Assembly: GCA_964480915.1 (NCBI GenBank)
Contig: CAYZRS010000051.1
Location: forward strand, 1 to 38,219
Source of the DNA: CAWGCE01 sp964480915
GTDB taxonomy: Bacteria; Planctomycetota; Planctomycetia; Pirellulales; Pirellulaceae
DNA: 38,219 nucleotides
Reading direction: 5' to 3'
The notes under the pieces are model-generated. The model did not search any database. It was given only the letters and a program-made list of their open reading frames with translations, and was not told the origin of the DNA. Positions 17,101 through 25,124 of this stretch are shown in pieces (the stretch's first letter is position 1; every line of letters starts with the position of its first letter). Position numbers and translations under genes: made by a program.

Positions 17101-18098
17101 CCCAGGTTGGGTGGTCGTACACTGACCGGGTCGCCCATCAACCAGCGTTCAAGGTCCTTCGCCAACTCGGCCGCACTGGAATAGCGCTGCTCGGGATCGC
17201 GTGCCAAACACTTAAGGCAAATCAACTCCAATTCGATTGGGATCGTCGCCACGAACGATGAAGGGCGAGGTGCGTCTTTATTGACGACCTGCATGACTGT
17301 CTCCATCACAGAATCGCCCTGAAACGGAGGCCGACCGGTCAGCAGCGAAAAAAGGATGGCTCCCAAGCTGTAGATATCTGCCGCCGCAGTCACGAACTTA
17401 CCGCTGGCCGCCTGTTCGGGTGGCATGTAACCGGGGGTTCCCATGATCGCGCCGGTGCGCGTGACACCACTCTCATGATCGGTAATCTTGGCCAGCCCAA
17501 AGTCCGTAACCAGCGGATGTCCGTCGTTGTCGATCAGGATATTGTTCGGCTTCAGATCGCGGTGCAAAGTTCCCCGTTGATGGGCGTGATGAATCGCGTC
17601 TGCAATATCGGCAACCATACGGGCCACTTTTTGATAGTCACCCACGTACTCGTTCAGGCGATCCGCAAGCGAGCCACCTTCAATCAACTTCATGGCGAAG
17701 TAAGGCTGGTTTTGAAACTCGCCGATTTCATAAATCGGTGTGATGCCTGGATGGTCCAGCTTGGCAGCCGCCTCGGCCTCCAAATTGAAACGAGCTCGAT
17801 CGTCGCCCGATGCGAACTGCCCCGAACGGATCATCTTCAACGCCACGGTTCGGTTCAGACGCTTATGGCGAGCTCGGTAGACGACTCCCATCCCGCCGCG
17901 CGCGATCTCCTCAATCACCTCATAATTGCCGAAAGAGCGTATCGGCGGCGATTCGTTAGGCGTCGAATGGGCGATCGTCTCTGAATGAGCACTGCCAGGA
18001 GCATTCTCAAACAGAACCTCAGCCTCGGGCCCTGTCGTTTCGAAGGGCTCTGGGATCGGCGGTGTTGTCTCGGATTCTGGAGGGACGTCGTCGGACAT
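14124..18098 (-). CDS. Large Ser/Thr protein kinase with multi-helix membrane region, TPR-like region and C-terminal beta domain (1324 aa)
   Basis: An acidic Pro/Glu/Thr-rich N-terminus (1-55) precedes a Hanks-type kinase domain (about 58-320). Its motifs are ARGGMGVVYRA, Lys88 in ALKMI, HRDLKPNNILID (179-190), DFGLAK (199-204) and MPPEQA. The first membrane helix follows at about 346-370 (VALAGMIAAMGVVMAIF), then about six more helices to roughly residue 660. The remaining region, about 660-1190, is helical and TPR-like. The last 120 residues form a beta-rich domain (VRVGTACKITTDD; GNENGIALWLNQELVHE; LVAGENHLLLRFDESG) resembling carbohydrate-binding or jelly-roll modules. ATG 18098 is the only good start. 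This architecture is typical of planctomycete kinases; the signal and targets are unknown. It is divergent from the bestrophin gene. Confidence 0.9.
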   Translation of the reverse strand: MSDDVPPESETTPPIPEPFETTGPEAEVLFENAPGSAHSETIAHSTPNESPPIRSFGNYEVIEEIARGGMGVVYRARHKRLNRTVALKMIRSGQFASGDDRARFNLEAEAAAKLDHPGITPIYEIGEFQNQPYFAMKLIEGGSLADRLNEYVGDYQKVARMVADIADAIHHAHQRGTLHRDLKPNNILIDNDGHPLVTDFGLAKITDHESGVTRTGAIMGTPGYMPPEQAASGKFVTAAADIYSLGAILFSLLTGRPPFQGDSVMETVMQVVNKDAPRPSSFVATIPIELELICLKCLARDPEQRYSSAAELAKDLERWLMGDPVSVRPPNLGGMAWKWFRENVALAGMIAAMGVVMAIFVSLIVLQLKFQNSSWIHTTLPSQPSPLMTELLSGHVSTWITTLPKYVSHPLFVLAIAFIPLSPCLLGAFTVWLTKPSSWAETTTFGLFAAVAFSATTFMVLGWWPLSDFLNKKVEPDLALMARQDDLATAQLLWKYPDLKQHPAPFSVLKEKIQQDVSLNAATELPRAGILYFTLILLVMATTSAAYRLSSDERLWMRIVRFVEISLVALLLYLFFMMFFSETVYADLSSHDTHDWLVLAWMSTLAAAWFLAAYSGWRWYVRWLFPAMMIGSAILADATDPDDRFETALKFVAQDDLTAAASAFDRRVRDRKEKNLFDVAYCLGLHARAGDLPGYRRTSQFLRPALEQIRPRIAIDALEVSLLFADSPVDADLVSELAVFVERFEDDEKWGSDRNLARALYRCRNGENEAALELLQQVESEDALSQSKRSALLAMVHHHLGDRLSAFDEYAKLEQAVAAAEGILPEKDYGGYRYWNHSYSLLLVYHQQAEALLSGGVFAADWKRNYVERLLTDAEAELTEQPGDPKAAQRLSLAKLLAAELSDETGEVATSEYVTAIDAAIQAFASLPSRSSCAGVLDSFAAYYERTVEEPDFERIETWLTRIEDLASDCRPELPALLAHDCADRLGEIANEAQQYAAAAKWYQRAEQWARDLPADVAMGDRLQELWSVKWHSLAVGEACDGPAYLVRRALHRRACALADAEQVEPAMELWQSAWDEFPGVLPIHGIYIERLARHDEGRAAAFVASLRTEDAASWHRNRLAHRSLLHVTHPDDEEKVEWLKATKDHLQASGVEEAMMKRLIRLQHWRAIKRRVTARERIAFERQLLSMESPGADSFIVKGVRQFEFSKPFEVRVGTACKITTDDSAYCSAVVRSPRDQTCNLVIGNENGIALWLNQELVHEKGPQAGFHPRSDSMPVKLVAGENHLLLRFDESGTFGIEFESDDGWPAELQWVNVAGPSDENRD

Positions 18099-18373
18099 AC
18101 AATCCAGTTTAACACGGCCAAATCAAGGGTTTCGGCTGGACTGGATTGAATCCGCAGAAAGAACCGATGGTGAAACGCGTTCCGGTTCCAACAACAGATC
18201 GATTCCTGCGCACTGAACTTCAATGGAACCCAGATCGGGTCGCTGATAGATTGAACCAGATCGATGGAAAACGACGGTCGGCAAAATGACAACAGCCACA
18301 ATTCCTTGGAGGGTCCCGTGGTGACCTTAACGCAAGGAATCGAGATGGCATTTCACCAGAAACCGGAAAATCA
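18099..18373. other. Divergent intergenic region between the large kinase and the bestrophin gene
   Basis: This 275-base region must contain the promoters of both divergent genes. I see no convincing -35/-10 pair and no strong inverted repeat in it. Confidence 0.3.
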
Positions 18374-19390
18374 ATGTACACACGTCGCTCCGTTCGTTTT
18401 CGTCTGATAGCGAGATTCGCTTGGTGGACCGTGCTCGTTTCGGCCGCGTGGTCGACGGCGGTCGTCATGGTTTTCAGCCATTTCGCATCCAAGGGTATCG
18501 ACTGCAGTGTGCCGATCGCGCCCTTGGGAACAATTGGCGTCGCCGTCGCATTTTATGTTGGCTTCAAGAACAGTCAGTCGTACGATCGATTCTGGGAAGG
18601 AAGAAAAATTTGGGGCGGCATCGTCAACGTGAGTCGCAGTTGGGCAAACCAGGTGTTGAGTTTCGTCTCCCGCCATCACGCACTCGACAGGATCGACGAA
18701 GCTACCATCCGAGAAATCCAGCAATCATTGATCTATCGACATCTCGCTTGGATCAATGTGTTGCGGTTTCAACTTCGACGCAAAACGCCCTGGTCGTTCG
18801 TCCCCAAGCGCAGCGCCAGAAAGTACATGCAAGAGACAGACATCGAAGCCATGAAGGCTCAGATCTGTCAACTGCTGCCGCAAGAAGAGAGCCAGACCAT
18901 CTGCTCCAAGGCGAATGCGGCGACTCAGTTACTCCGGACGCAAAGCGAAGAGTTAAAACGCATCATCGAAAAAGACCGATTGATCGATGAGTTCCGCTTG
19001 ATGGGAATGATGGCTCTGATCACCGAAATGTATACGCTGCAAGGCATGACTGAACGGATCAAGAATACTCCCTTTCCGCGGCAGTACGCGCACTTCAGCG
19101 GCGTCTTCGTGTTCATCTTCACCACCTTGCTACCCTTTGGGATCGTCGGCGAACTGGCCTCGCGCGGTGCGCCGATGACCTGGCTCACCGTGCCGATTTC
19201 GGTCATCATTTCTTGGATCTTCTGGACCATGGAAGCGGTGGGCGATTCGAGTGAAGATCCTTTCGAGAATTTCATTAACGACGTTCCTATGACGGCACTC
19301 TGCCGCACCATCGAAATTGACCTGCGACAAATGCTGGGAGAAACAGAGCTTCCACCAGCCTTGGTGCCCGAGAACGACGTCTTAATGTAA
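18374..19390 (+). CDS. Bestrophin-family (UPF0187) anion-channel-like membrane protein (338 aa)
   Basis: The protein matches the bacterial bestrophin family. It has an N-terminal basic segment and helix (RFRLIARFAWWTVLVSAAWS), then the family-typical FKNSQSYDRFWEGRKIWGGI and NVSRSWANQVL, a long cytoplasmic helical section, and a second membrane pair near 240-290 (HFSGVFVFIFTTLLPFGIVG; WLTVPISVIISWIFWTMEAVG), followed by DPFENFINDVPM. Length (338) is within the usual range. Bacterial homologues form pentameric ion channels; ion selectivity cannot be read here. The start is ATG 18374. The gene is divergent from the large kinase (275-base gap) and convergent with hemD-hemE (26-base gap). Confidence 0.88.
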   Translation: MYTRRSVRFRLIARFAWWTVLVSAAWSTAVVMVFSHFASKGIDCSVPIAPLGTIGVAVAFYVGFKNSQSYDRFWEGRKIWGGIVNVSRSWANQVLSFVSRHHALDRIDEATIREIQQSLIYRHLAWINVLRFQLRRKTPWSFVPKRSARKYMQETDIEAMKAQICQLLPQEESQTICSKANAATQLLRTQSEELKRIIEKDRLIDEFRLMGMMALITEMYTLQGMTERIKNTPFPRQYAHFSGVFVFIFTTLLPFGIVGELASRGAPMTWLTVPISVIISWIFWTMEAVGDSSEDPFENFINDVPMTALCRTIEIDLRQMLGETELPPALVPENDVLM

Positions 19391-19416
19391 TCACTCAGGC
19401 GCGGCACCACCTAACC

Positions 19417-21348
19417 TCACACGGAGGCCTTGAAGTTGTGCACGGTGTCGATGAGTGCGAGCACGTTGTCGACCGGAGTTTCGGGTAAAACTCCGTGTCC
19501 CAAGTTGAAAATGTGACCGGGCCGACCGGCGACCGATTGCAAAATTTCGGTCGTCGCACGACGGACTTCAGCGATATCGGCGAAGAGGATCGTCGGGTCG
19601 ATGTTGCCTTGCACCGCGAATTTGGGCCCGATGAGATTCCAAGCATCGAGGAGCGGAATGCGCCAATCGACACCGACGACGTGAGGGCTCGCTTCGGCCA
19701 GACAGGGCAAAAGCATCGGATTTCCAGTAGCAAAACTGATCACCGGGACACCGTAAGGGAGGCCGACCAAAATGTCGCGAATATAGGGTAAGACAAATTT
19801 CCGATAGTCGGCGACGCTTAAACAACCGGCCCACGAATCGAAGATTTGGACGCATTGAGCACCGGCCACGATCTGAGCGTTCAGGTAGACCGTGACCGAC
19901 TGGGCGAACCGAGTCATCAGCTCGTGCCAAGCGCCAGGGTCTCGACGCATAAGATTCTTGGTGTGGAGATAATTGCGGCTCGAACCGCCCTCGATAGCGT
20001 AACTAGCCAAGGTGAATGGTGAGCCGGCGAAACCGATCACGGGGATGTCGGCCGCCAATTCGGCGCGCGTCATCCGCACCGTTTCCGTGACGAAACTTAA
20101 TGCCTCGGTATCTTCCAGCGCTGAAATTCGATCGAGATCGGACGCGGTGCGAATCGGATTGTGAATCACGGGCCCATCGCCCGCCACGTACTCAAGTTCG
20201 AGCCCCATCGGTTCGAGCATCGGTAACAGGTCAGAAAAGATGATCGCCGCATCGACGCCCAAACGATTCACGGTCGACACCATGATCTCGGTACACAATT
20301 CCGGCCGGCGGCACAGTTCGGCAAAACTGACCTTCGACCGAATGTCTCGATACTCGGGCAAATACCGCCCCGCCTGGCGCATCAACCAAACAGGCGTCAC
20401 ATCCACCGGCTCGCGACGACACGCTTTCATGAAGGGGCTGTCGTACCAGGGTGCATTCACATCCAACACGTCAGATGTTGGCTGAGCGAAAGCGGATTGA
20501 ATCCGTTGTTTGCGTTCTTTCAACTGGCAAGCGACGGCAGCCGCTTCACGCACGAGGTGACCCATTTTGGGCCGCTGCGGTTCAAAATCGACCGGCAGTT
20601 GCTCGTCCACAAGCGCCTCGCTCGTCGTGGGACCGATCGAACAGACGACCGATTTACGAACTCCTCTCTTGAAGGCCTCGAGTACATCCATCTCCGATGC
20701 CAACTTCACTAGATGGTTAACCTGGATCGCCGAGGTAAACATCGAGACATCACGATCGGCGGCGACAATCGCCTGAATGTTGTCGCGTAAGGGGCGGTCA
20801 TCTTCAGGCATGTCCCAGCGATAAACGGGAACCGAAACCGGACGCGCTCCCCGCGCTTCCAGGCCGGCCACCAAACTGGCGTTGGTTTTTCCGTATTCCT
20901 GAATTGCGACCACCTGGTTGGCAATCGGCACGTTTTGGTCGATCGTCGTTAATAACTCTCGCCACGTATTGGGTTCCGGCACGACCCAGGTCGGTTGGAG
21001 CCCGACCTCTTTCATTGCGGCGACCGGCTTGGGACCCCGCGCGATCGTCGTTACGTCCGAAAGCGTATCCAAGAACCGTTGCCGATCGACTTGCAGTTCG
21101 ACCGCCGACAGCAGATGGCGAAACCCGACGCCGGTCAAAAAAATGACGGCATCGATTTGACCTGTCAGCAGCTTATTCGCGAACTCGGACGTGTGTTGAT
21201 TCGATTCGATGGGCACTTCGCGCATGGAAGGACTCACGTGCGGCTCGCCTCCGGCCCGTTCAATCATGCGCGACATCTCGGCCGCGCGCCGACTCTCAAA
21301 AGCAGCGACGCGCAACCCGTCAAATGATGCCTGATCTTGACCACTCAA
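19417..21348 (-). CDS. hemDE: Fused uroporphyrinogen-III synthase (HemD) and uroporphyrinogen decarboxylase (HemE) (643 aa)
   Basis: Two consecutive tetrapyrrole enzymes are joined in one frame. Residues about 8-280 match HemD (GLRVAAFESRRAAEMSRMI; FLTGVGFRHLL; MFTSAIQVNHLV; CSIGPTTSEAL). Residues about 300-643 match HemE, with the signature MRQAGRYLPEYR (323-334), the substrate-binding Asp in IIFSDLLPML, GFAGSPFTLASYAIEGG and LGHGVLPETP. HemE is complete and its active-site residues are present. The product would cyclise hydroxymethylbilane to uroporphyrinogen III and then decarboxylate it to coproporphyrinogen III. The start is a TTG at 21348, one base after the TAA of the upstream histidine kinase, so translation is probably coupled. 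No ATG occurs before the HemD core. It converges on the bestrophin gene. Confidence 0.92.
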   Translation of the reverse strand: MSGQDQASFDGLRVAAFESRRAAEMSRMIERAGGEPHVSPSMREVPIESNQHTSEFANKLLTGQIDAVIFLTGVGFRHLLSAVELQVDRQRFLDTLSDVTTIARGPKPVAAMKEVGLQPTWVVPEPNTWRELLTTIDQNVPIANQVVAIQEYGKTNASLVAGLEARGARPVSVPVYRWDMPEDDRPLRDNIQAIVAADRDVSMFTSAIQVNHLVKLASEMDVLEAFKRGVRKSVVCSIGPTTSEALVDEQLPVDFEPQRPKMGHLVREAAAVACQLKERKQRIQSAFAQPTSDVLDVNAPWYDSPFMKACRREPVDVTPVWLMRQAGRYLPEYRDIRSKVSFAELCRRPELCTEIMVSTVNRLGVDAAIIFSDLLPMLEPMGLELEYVAGDGPVIHNPIRTASDLDRISALEDTEALSFVTETVRMTRAELAADIPVIGFAGSPFTLASYAIEGGSSRNYLHTKNLMRRDPGAWHELMTRFAQSVTVYLNAQIVAGAQCVQIFDSWAGCLSVADYRKFVLPYIRDILVGLPYGVPVISFATGNPMLLPCLAEASPHVVGVDWRIPLLDAWNLIGPKFAVQGNIDPTILFADIAEVRRATTEILQSVAGRPGHIFNLGHGVLPETPVDNVLALIDTVHNFKASV

Positions 21349-21349
21349 A

Positions 21350-22780
21350 TTAGTTCGTCCTTGGATCGATGAGGGGCAACTGGACGAGGATTCGCGTCCC
21401 CTCCCCTACCTGACTTTTTACTTCTGCAAGACCGGCAAACACTTCCGCTCTTTTCTTGATTCCTTGCAATCCAAAGCGATCATCCGAGACGGCAGCGGTG
21501 TCAAAGCCACACCCATCATCATCGATTTGCAGCGTTAGATGGTGTTGATCGAACTTCGCGAGCACAACAATTTTGGATGCGCCCGCATGGCGAACGGCAT
21601 TTCGCACCGATTCTTGCACAATCCGTAGGGCAACGCCCGCCATCAGTGGTTTGAGCGCCTCCAGCGACCCCTCGGTGACCAGCTCGATTTCCGCTGCGGT
21701 CTGTTTGCGATACTCATAAGCCAAATTCGCGATCCCCTGTTCCAGATCGATCGTCTCCGTCACGATCGGCCGCAGGCTGCTGATCATTTGGCGCGCGTCG
21801 ACGACAGCAGCGAGCATCGATTGCTGCACCGTCTTCGCAGCTTCCAGCCCGGCCTCGTCAGTGGCCGGAATCGCCTCTTTCACCGCCTCCATCCACATCT
21901 GAGCACCGACGACGTGCTGCACAAATCCGTCGTGAATTTCGCAGGCGATCATTTGGCGTTCCTTCTCACCCAGCTCTAACAACTGCTGCAACAATTCGTG
22001 TTCTTTTTGCAAGTGCATCCGCGCGGCCATCAGTTCGGAGATATCGGTCGCCACCCAGAGGACACATGGGTCGGAATCGTCGCCAAAGGGTACGACGCGG
22101 CCAGAAAACCAACGTTCGACGCCCCGAACCTTGAGCGTATATTCGACGGTTACCAACTGCTTGTTTTTTAGGACCTGAGCAATGGTGTCCAAACCTAACT
22201 GTGCTTCCTGCTCCGACATAACATCGCCCAGTCGCCGACCGACCAGACGATCGGCCACCAACAGATCGGCGAGGCCAGCGTAGACGTGACGGTACTGACC
22301 TTTGCGATCGATCACCAACAGGGCAGCAGGCACCGCCGAAAGGATCGACCGCAATTGGTGTTCAGAATTCTGCAGCGGATCGGGGACCGTGACCAACGAG
22401 TTCGAGCGAAACAGCCCGCACAGGTCGCCAGATTCTTCTTCGACAAATACCTTGCCTTTGACACCGATGAGCACGTCGGCCGCGGTTCTGATTTGAAATG
22501 GTGTTTCGGCCGTGGGACCGCTCGTTGCCGACTGCATGATCGACGACCAGGTCGGCGCTACGAACAACTGTTCGAGCGGGTTCGATTCGTCCGCGTATCC
22601 GGTCACCTTCCGAAAACATTCATTCGCAGCCTTCATTCGCCCGTCGCTGGTCGCAATGAAGAGAAGATCGGCCGCGTGTTCGAAGAACAATTCAAAGTTT
22701 GGGATCGCAGGGTACATGGCGGCGCTATGAGTGGTTTGGGTTAAACAGTTCGAACGAAGCAATTCGTCGATTGATTGCAC
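21350..22780 (-). CDS. PAS-domain sensor histidine kinase, HisKA_3 (NarX/DesK) type, apparently soluble (476 aa)
   Basis: Two PAS domains lie at about 30-125 (FFEHAADLLFIATSDGRMK) and 140-250 (LLVIDRKGQYRHVYAG), the second ending in the PAC-like LWVATDISELMAAR. A HisKA_3 dimerisation domain carries the phospho-accepting His283 in CEIHDGFVQHVVG. The ATPase domain has the N-box ESVRNAVRHAG, the G1 box DDGCGFD, and RFGLQGIKKRAEVF. There is no transmembrane segment, so a cytoplasmic signal is likely. The partner should be a LuxR/NarL-type response regulator, but none is encoded in this window. The start is GTG 22780 or, equally plausible, ATG 22717 just before the first PAS domain; neither has a clear ribosome site. 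The gene sits between ppx and hemD-hemE on the same strand. Confidence 0.88.
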   Translation of the reverse strand: MQSIDELLRSNCLTQTTHSAAMYPAIPNFELFFEHAADLLFIATSDGRMKAANECFRKVTGYADESNPLEQLFVAPTWSSIMQSATSGPTAETPFQIRTAADVLIGVKGKVFVEEESGDLCGLFRSNSLVTVPDPLQNSEHQLRSILSAVPAALLVIDRKGQYRHVYAGLADLLVADRLVGRRLGDVMSEQEAQLGLDTIAQVLKNKQLVTVEYTLKVRGVERWFSGRVVPFGDDSDPCVLWVATDISELMAARMHLQKEHELLQQLLELGEKERQMIACEIHDGFVQHVVGAQMWMEAVKEAIPATDEAGLEAAKTVQQSMLAAVVDARQMISSLRPIVTETIDLEQGIANLAYEYRKQTAAEIELVTEGSLEALKPLMAGVALRIVQESVRNAVRHAGASKIVVLAKFDQHHLTLQIDDDGCGFDTAAVSDDRFGLQGIKKRAEVFAGLAEVKSQVGEGTRILVQLPLIDPRTN

Positions 22781-22937
22781 TGGTCAGTTTACGACAGGAA
22801 GAAAACTGAAAACACACTCTTATGGTGAGCCTTTCCAAAGGCCCAGATCGACTCGGCAAGTCACGTTGCGGACCGCGATCGTCAAAGCGCTCATAGAACG
22901 CAACTATAGTCAATTGACAAACTTGTGACAGTCGCGA

Positions 22938-24757
22938 TTAGACCGACTCGGAATCAGACAATTGGATCGCCAACTGCCGACGAAAAGCGCGTTCGAACAG
23001 TGCGACTCGCCCCCTGGCGGCCCACAATTCTAAATCGGGATCACCCGTCGCCACGACTTCCAACAGCATGCGGCCCGGTTCTGCGGTAGCAGAAACCGAC
23101 CGAACCCTTTGCAAATGACCGCGGTCCAAGCCGCCAGCGATCCGCAGGATGGCGGCCAACTGCCTCACACGGCGGCGATCTAATTTCCCAAGCTTACGAA
23201 AATTGGCATGCTTTTTTTTCGGCCGGGCGCCCCGATGGTAGCGGGCCACATTCGCGATCAACTCTAAATCGTGACGGCGGAAGCCGGGTAACTGACTATT
23301 TACAATCAACTGGTAGGAATGATGATGATGCTGTTTGTAGTTGATTAAGTATCCCACATCCTGCAGCATCGCCGCAGCTGTCAGCACTTCCCGGTCTTCC
23401 CCGGAAACGACCTTTGCGGCCGCGAGTTCATCATAAATCTGGCCGCACAGAAAAGCGACATGTTTGGCGTGCGCGAGGTCAGCGCCGCAGCTCACGGCAA
23501 ACCCCTCGATTTGGAGCGCTGGATCGATCGTCGGTTCACGCGTCGAACGCAACGAATCGGTCATTTCGAGCAGCAGGCCATCGCGGACTCCGCCCGTGTG
23601 CACCCGCAGTATGTTAGTCCGCAGGCGATCCATCACTTCGCCCACAATCGCCACCCCGGCAATGATGATGTCGGCACGGTCGGCATTCAGGCCAGGAATC
23701 GAGCGGCGTGATTTGATCGACATACTCGACAATCGATCCAGCAGGTGCCGCACGTCGGCCCGCGTGACTCGATAACCCCAAATCATCTGCGAATCTTCAC
23801 CTCGCGTCGCAATGATCATCGAAGCGAGTGCCGTGAACGTCCCGCCCGTTCCGTAAAGGACCTGCGGGGTGAATGGCCTCCCTTTGACTTCGTCCTTCAG
23901 CTCTTCCGCCGCGTGCTTACGGATCAGATGACCCGCATCGTCAAACAGTCCTTTCGAACCCGTAAATCGCTCCGTAAGTCGGACAGCGCCTAACTTCGTC
24001 GAGTAGATTTTCTCAACATGACCTGCCGACGCATAGACGATTTCCGTGCTACCGCCACCAATGTCGGCAACGGCGATATTGCTGTCCGAAATATCGAAAG
24101 CGGCCTGCACACTGCGGAAAGAATAGAGCGCCTCTTCTTCTGCAGAGATCGTTCGAATTTTCAGTCCAGTTTCTTTTTCCACCCGCTGCATGAATGCCTC
24201 ACCGTTACTCGCTTCACGGACGGCACAGGTGGCGATCGTGTCTAAACGGGTGACATCGAAACTCTTCACGAGCTTGCTGAACTGCTGCAACTCAACGACG
24301 GTCCGGTCCATTGACTGCTGGTCAAGTTTCCCTTTGGCACCCAGACGATGGGCCAGTCGCGTGCTTCGTCGCTCTTCATCAATTATGCGAAACTGACCAC
24401 CCTGCAGCGGACAGGCCACGACGAGTCGGATACTGTTCGAGCCAATATCGATGGCCGCTAGGCGATCGTTGGCGTCGCCAGCCGCGTCGACGTTCGGCGC
24501 CGCATCGGCATCGGCCNNNNNNNNNNNNNNNNNNNNNNNNNNNNNNNNNNNNNNNNNNNNNNNNNNNNNNNNNNNNNNNNNNNNNNNNNNNNNNNNNNNN
24601 NNNNNNNNNNNNNNNNGCGATCGTTGGCGTCGCCAGCCGCGTCGACGTTCGGCGCCGCATCGGCATCGGCCGATCGATCAGTAGAACGATCAGCAGCACG
24701 ATCAGCAGGCGTTCCAGCAGCGGGAAGAGCTCCCTGCTTCGAAATGTCTTGCGCCAT
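22938..24757 (-). CDS. ppx: Ppx/GppA-family exopolyphosphatase with C-terminal HD-like domain, interrupted by an assembly gap (554 aa after repair)
   Basis: As assembled, the frame opens only at a GTG at 24419 and lacks the first phosphate-binding loop. Reading further upstream in the same frame gives LAAIDIGSNSIRLVV, the missing ASKHA loop, up to the gap at 24517-24616. Beyond the gap the frame resumes from ATG 24757, which has GGAAGG 5 bases upstream. If the two identical 55-base copies flanking the gap are merged, the gene is 1665 bases, exactly 555 codons. Repaired domains: a D/R/A-rich N-terminal linker (about 18-47), Ppx/GppA domain with DIGSNS (52-57) and ADIGGGSTEIVYAS, and an HD-like C-terminal domain (AAAMLQDVGYLINY; HHHHSYQLI). 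It hydrolyses polyphosphate or (p)ppGpp, and is divergent from ppk1. Confidence 0.88.
24462..24516. repeat. 55-base repeat, left copy, abutting the N gap
   Basis: These 55 bases are identical to 24617-24671 and run exactly up to the first N. The length and the exact abutment on both sides look like the shared end k-mer of two contigs from a de Bruijn assembler rather than a biological repeat. Confidence 0.9.
24517..24616. other. Assembly gap of 100 N inside ppx
   Basis: There are exactly 100 undetermined bases, a conventional placeholder size. The gap breaks the ppx reading frame: repeat plus gap is 155 bases, not a multiple of three. Confidence 0.99.
24617..24671. repeat. 55-base repeat, right copy, abutting the N gap
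   Basis: Identical to 24462-24516 over all 55 bases; it starts at the first base after the gap. Read on the minus strand both copies encode ADADAAPNVDAAGDANDR of the ppx N-terminal linker. Confidence 0.9.
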
Positions 24758-25124
24758 AGAAACCTTCCTTGCTTTGAGCCTTGCGACTTTCCCTGCCGCC
24801 ATGTCACGCTAACCGTAAGAAAGCAAAAAGGAGGGCCAGGACAGACCGACTGCCTCCCATTCGTGCCAAATCTGGCCAAATCGGGCCGATTTCGGCCCCA
24901 TCTTACTTCCGAATATAGCGATTCAAAATCCCTCGTGAGCCGCTCTGAGCAAGCTAAACTATTAAGGACCGTTGGAACCTTCAGCCTATATTAACAGCGT
25001 TCGACTCGACAAGCCATTCATTCGAGTCGGCTCGAGTCTATCATTCCCTCATCAGCGACCGCGCCGCGTTGGTCGCTAACACGCAAGCCCCTTTCTCGCC
25101 TCCCTTCAAATCCCACCAAGCAAC
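24758..25124. other. Divergent ppx-ppk1 intergenic region with a 15-base dyad
   Basis: This 367-base region separates the divergent ppx and ppk1 starts. It contains a perfect dyad, AAATCGG-G-CCGATTT (24878-24892), next to a direct repeat of GGCCAAATC-like sequence. The dyad is a candidate operator. I see no convincing Pho box, no standard -35/-10 pair and no credible small gene. Confidence 0.35.

Noticed and set aside
24462..24671. A 55-base direct repeat with a spacer, superficially like a CRISPR unit or tandem repeat
   Set aside because: Both copies abut the N gap exactly and merging them restores the ppx frame; this is an assembly overlap, not an array.
24379..24879. Open frames running through the N gap on either strand
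   Set aside because: They depend on the arbitrary gap length and on undetermined codons, and have no family features.
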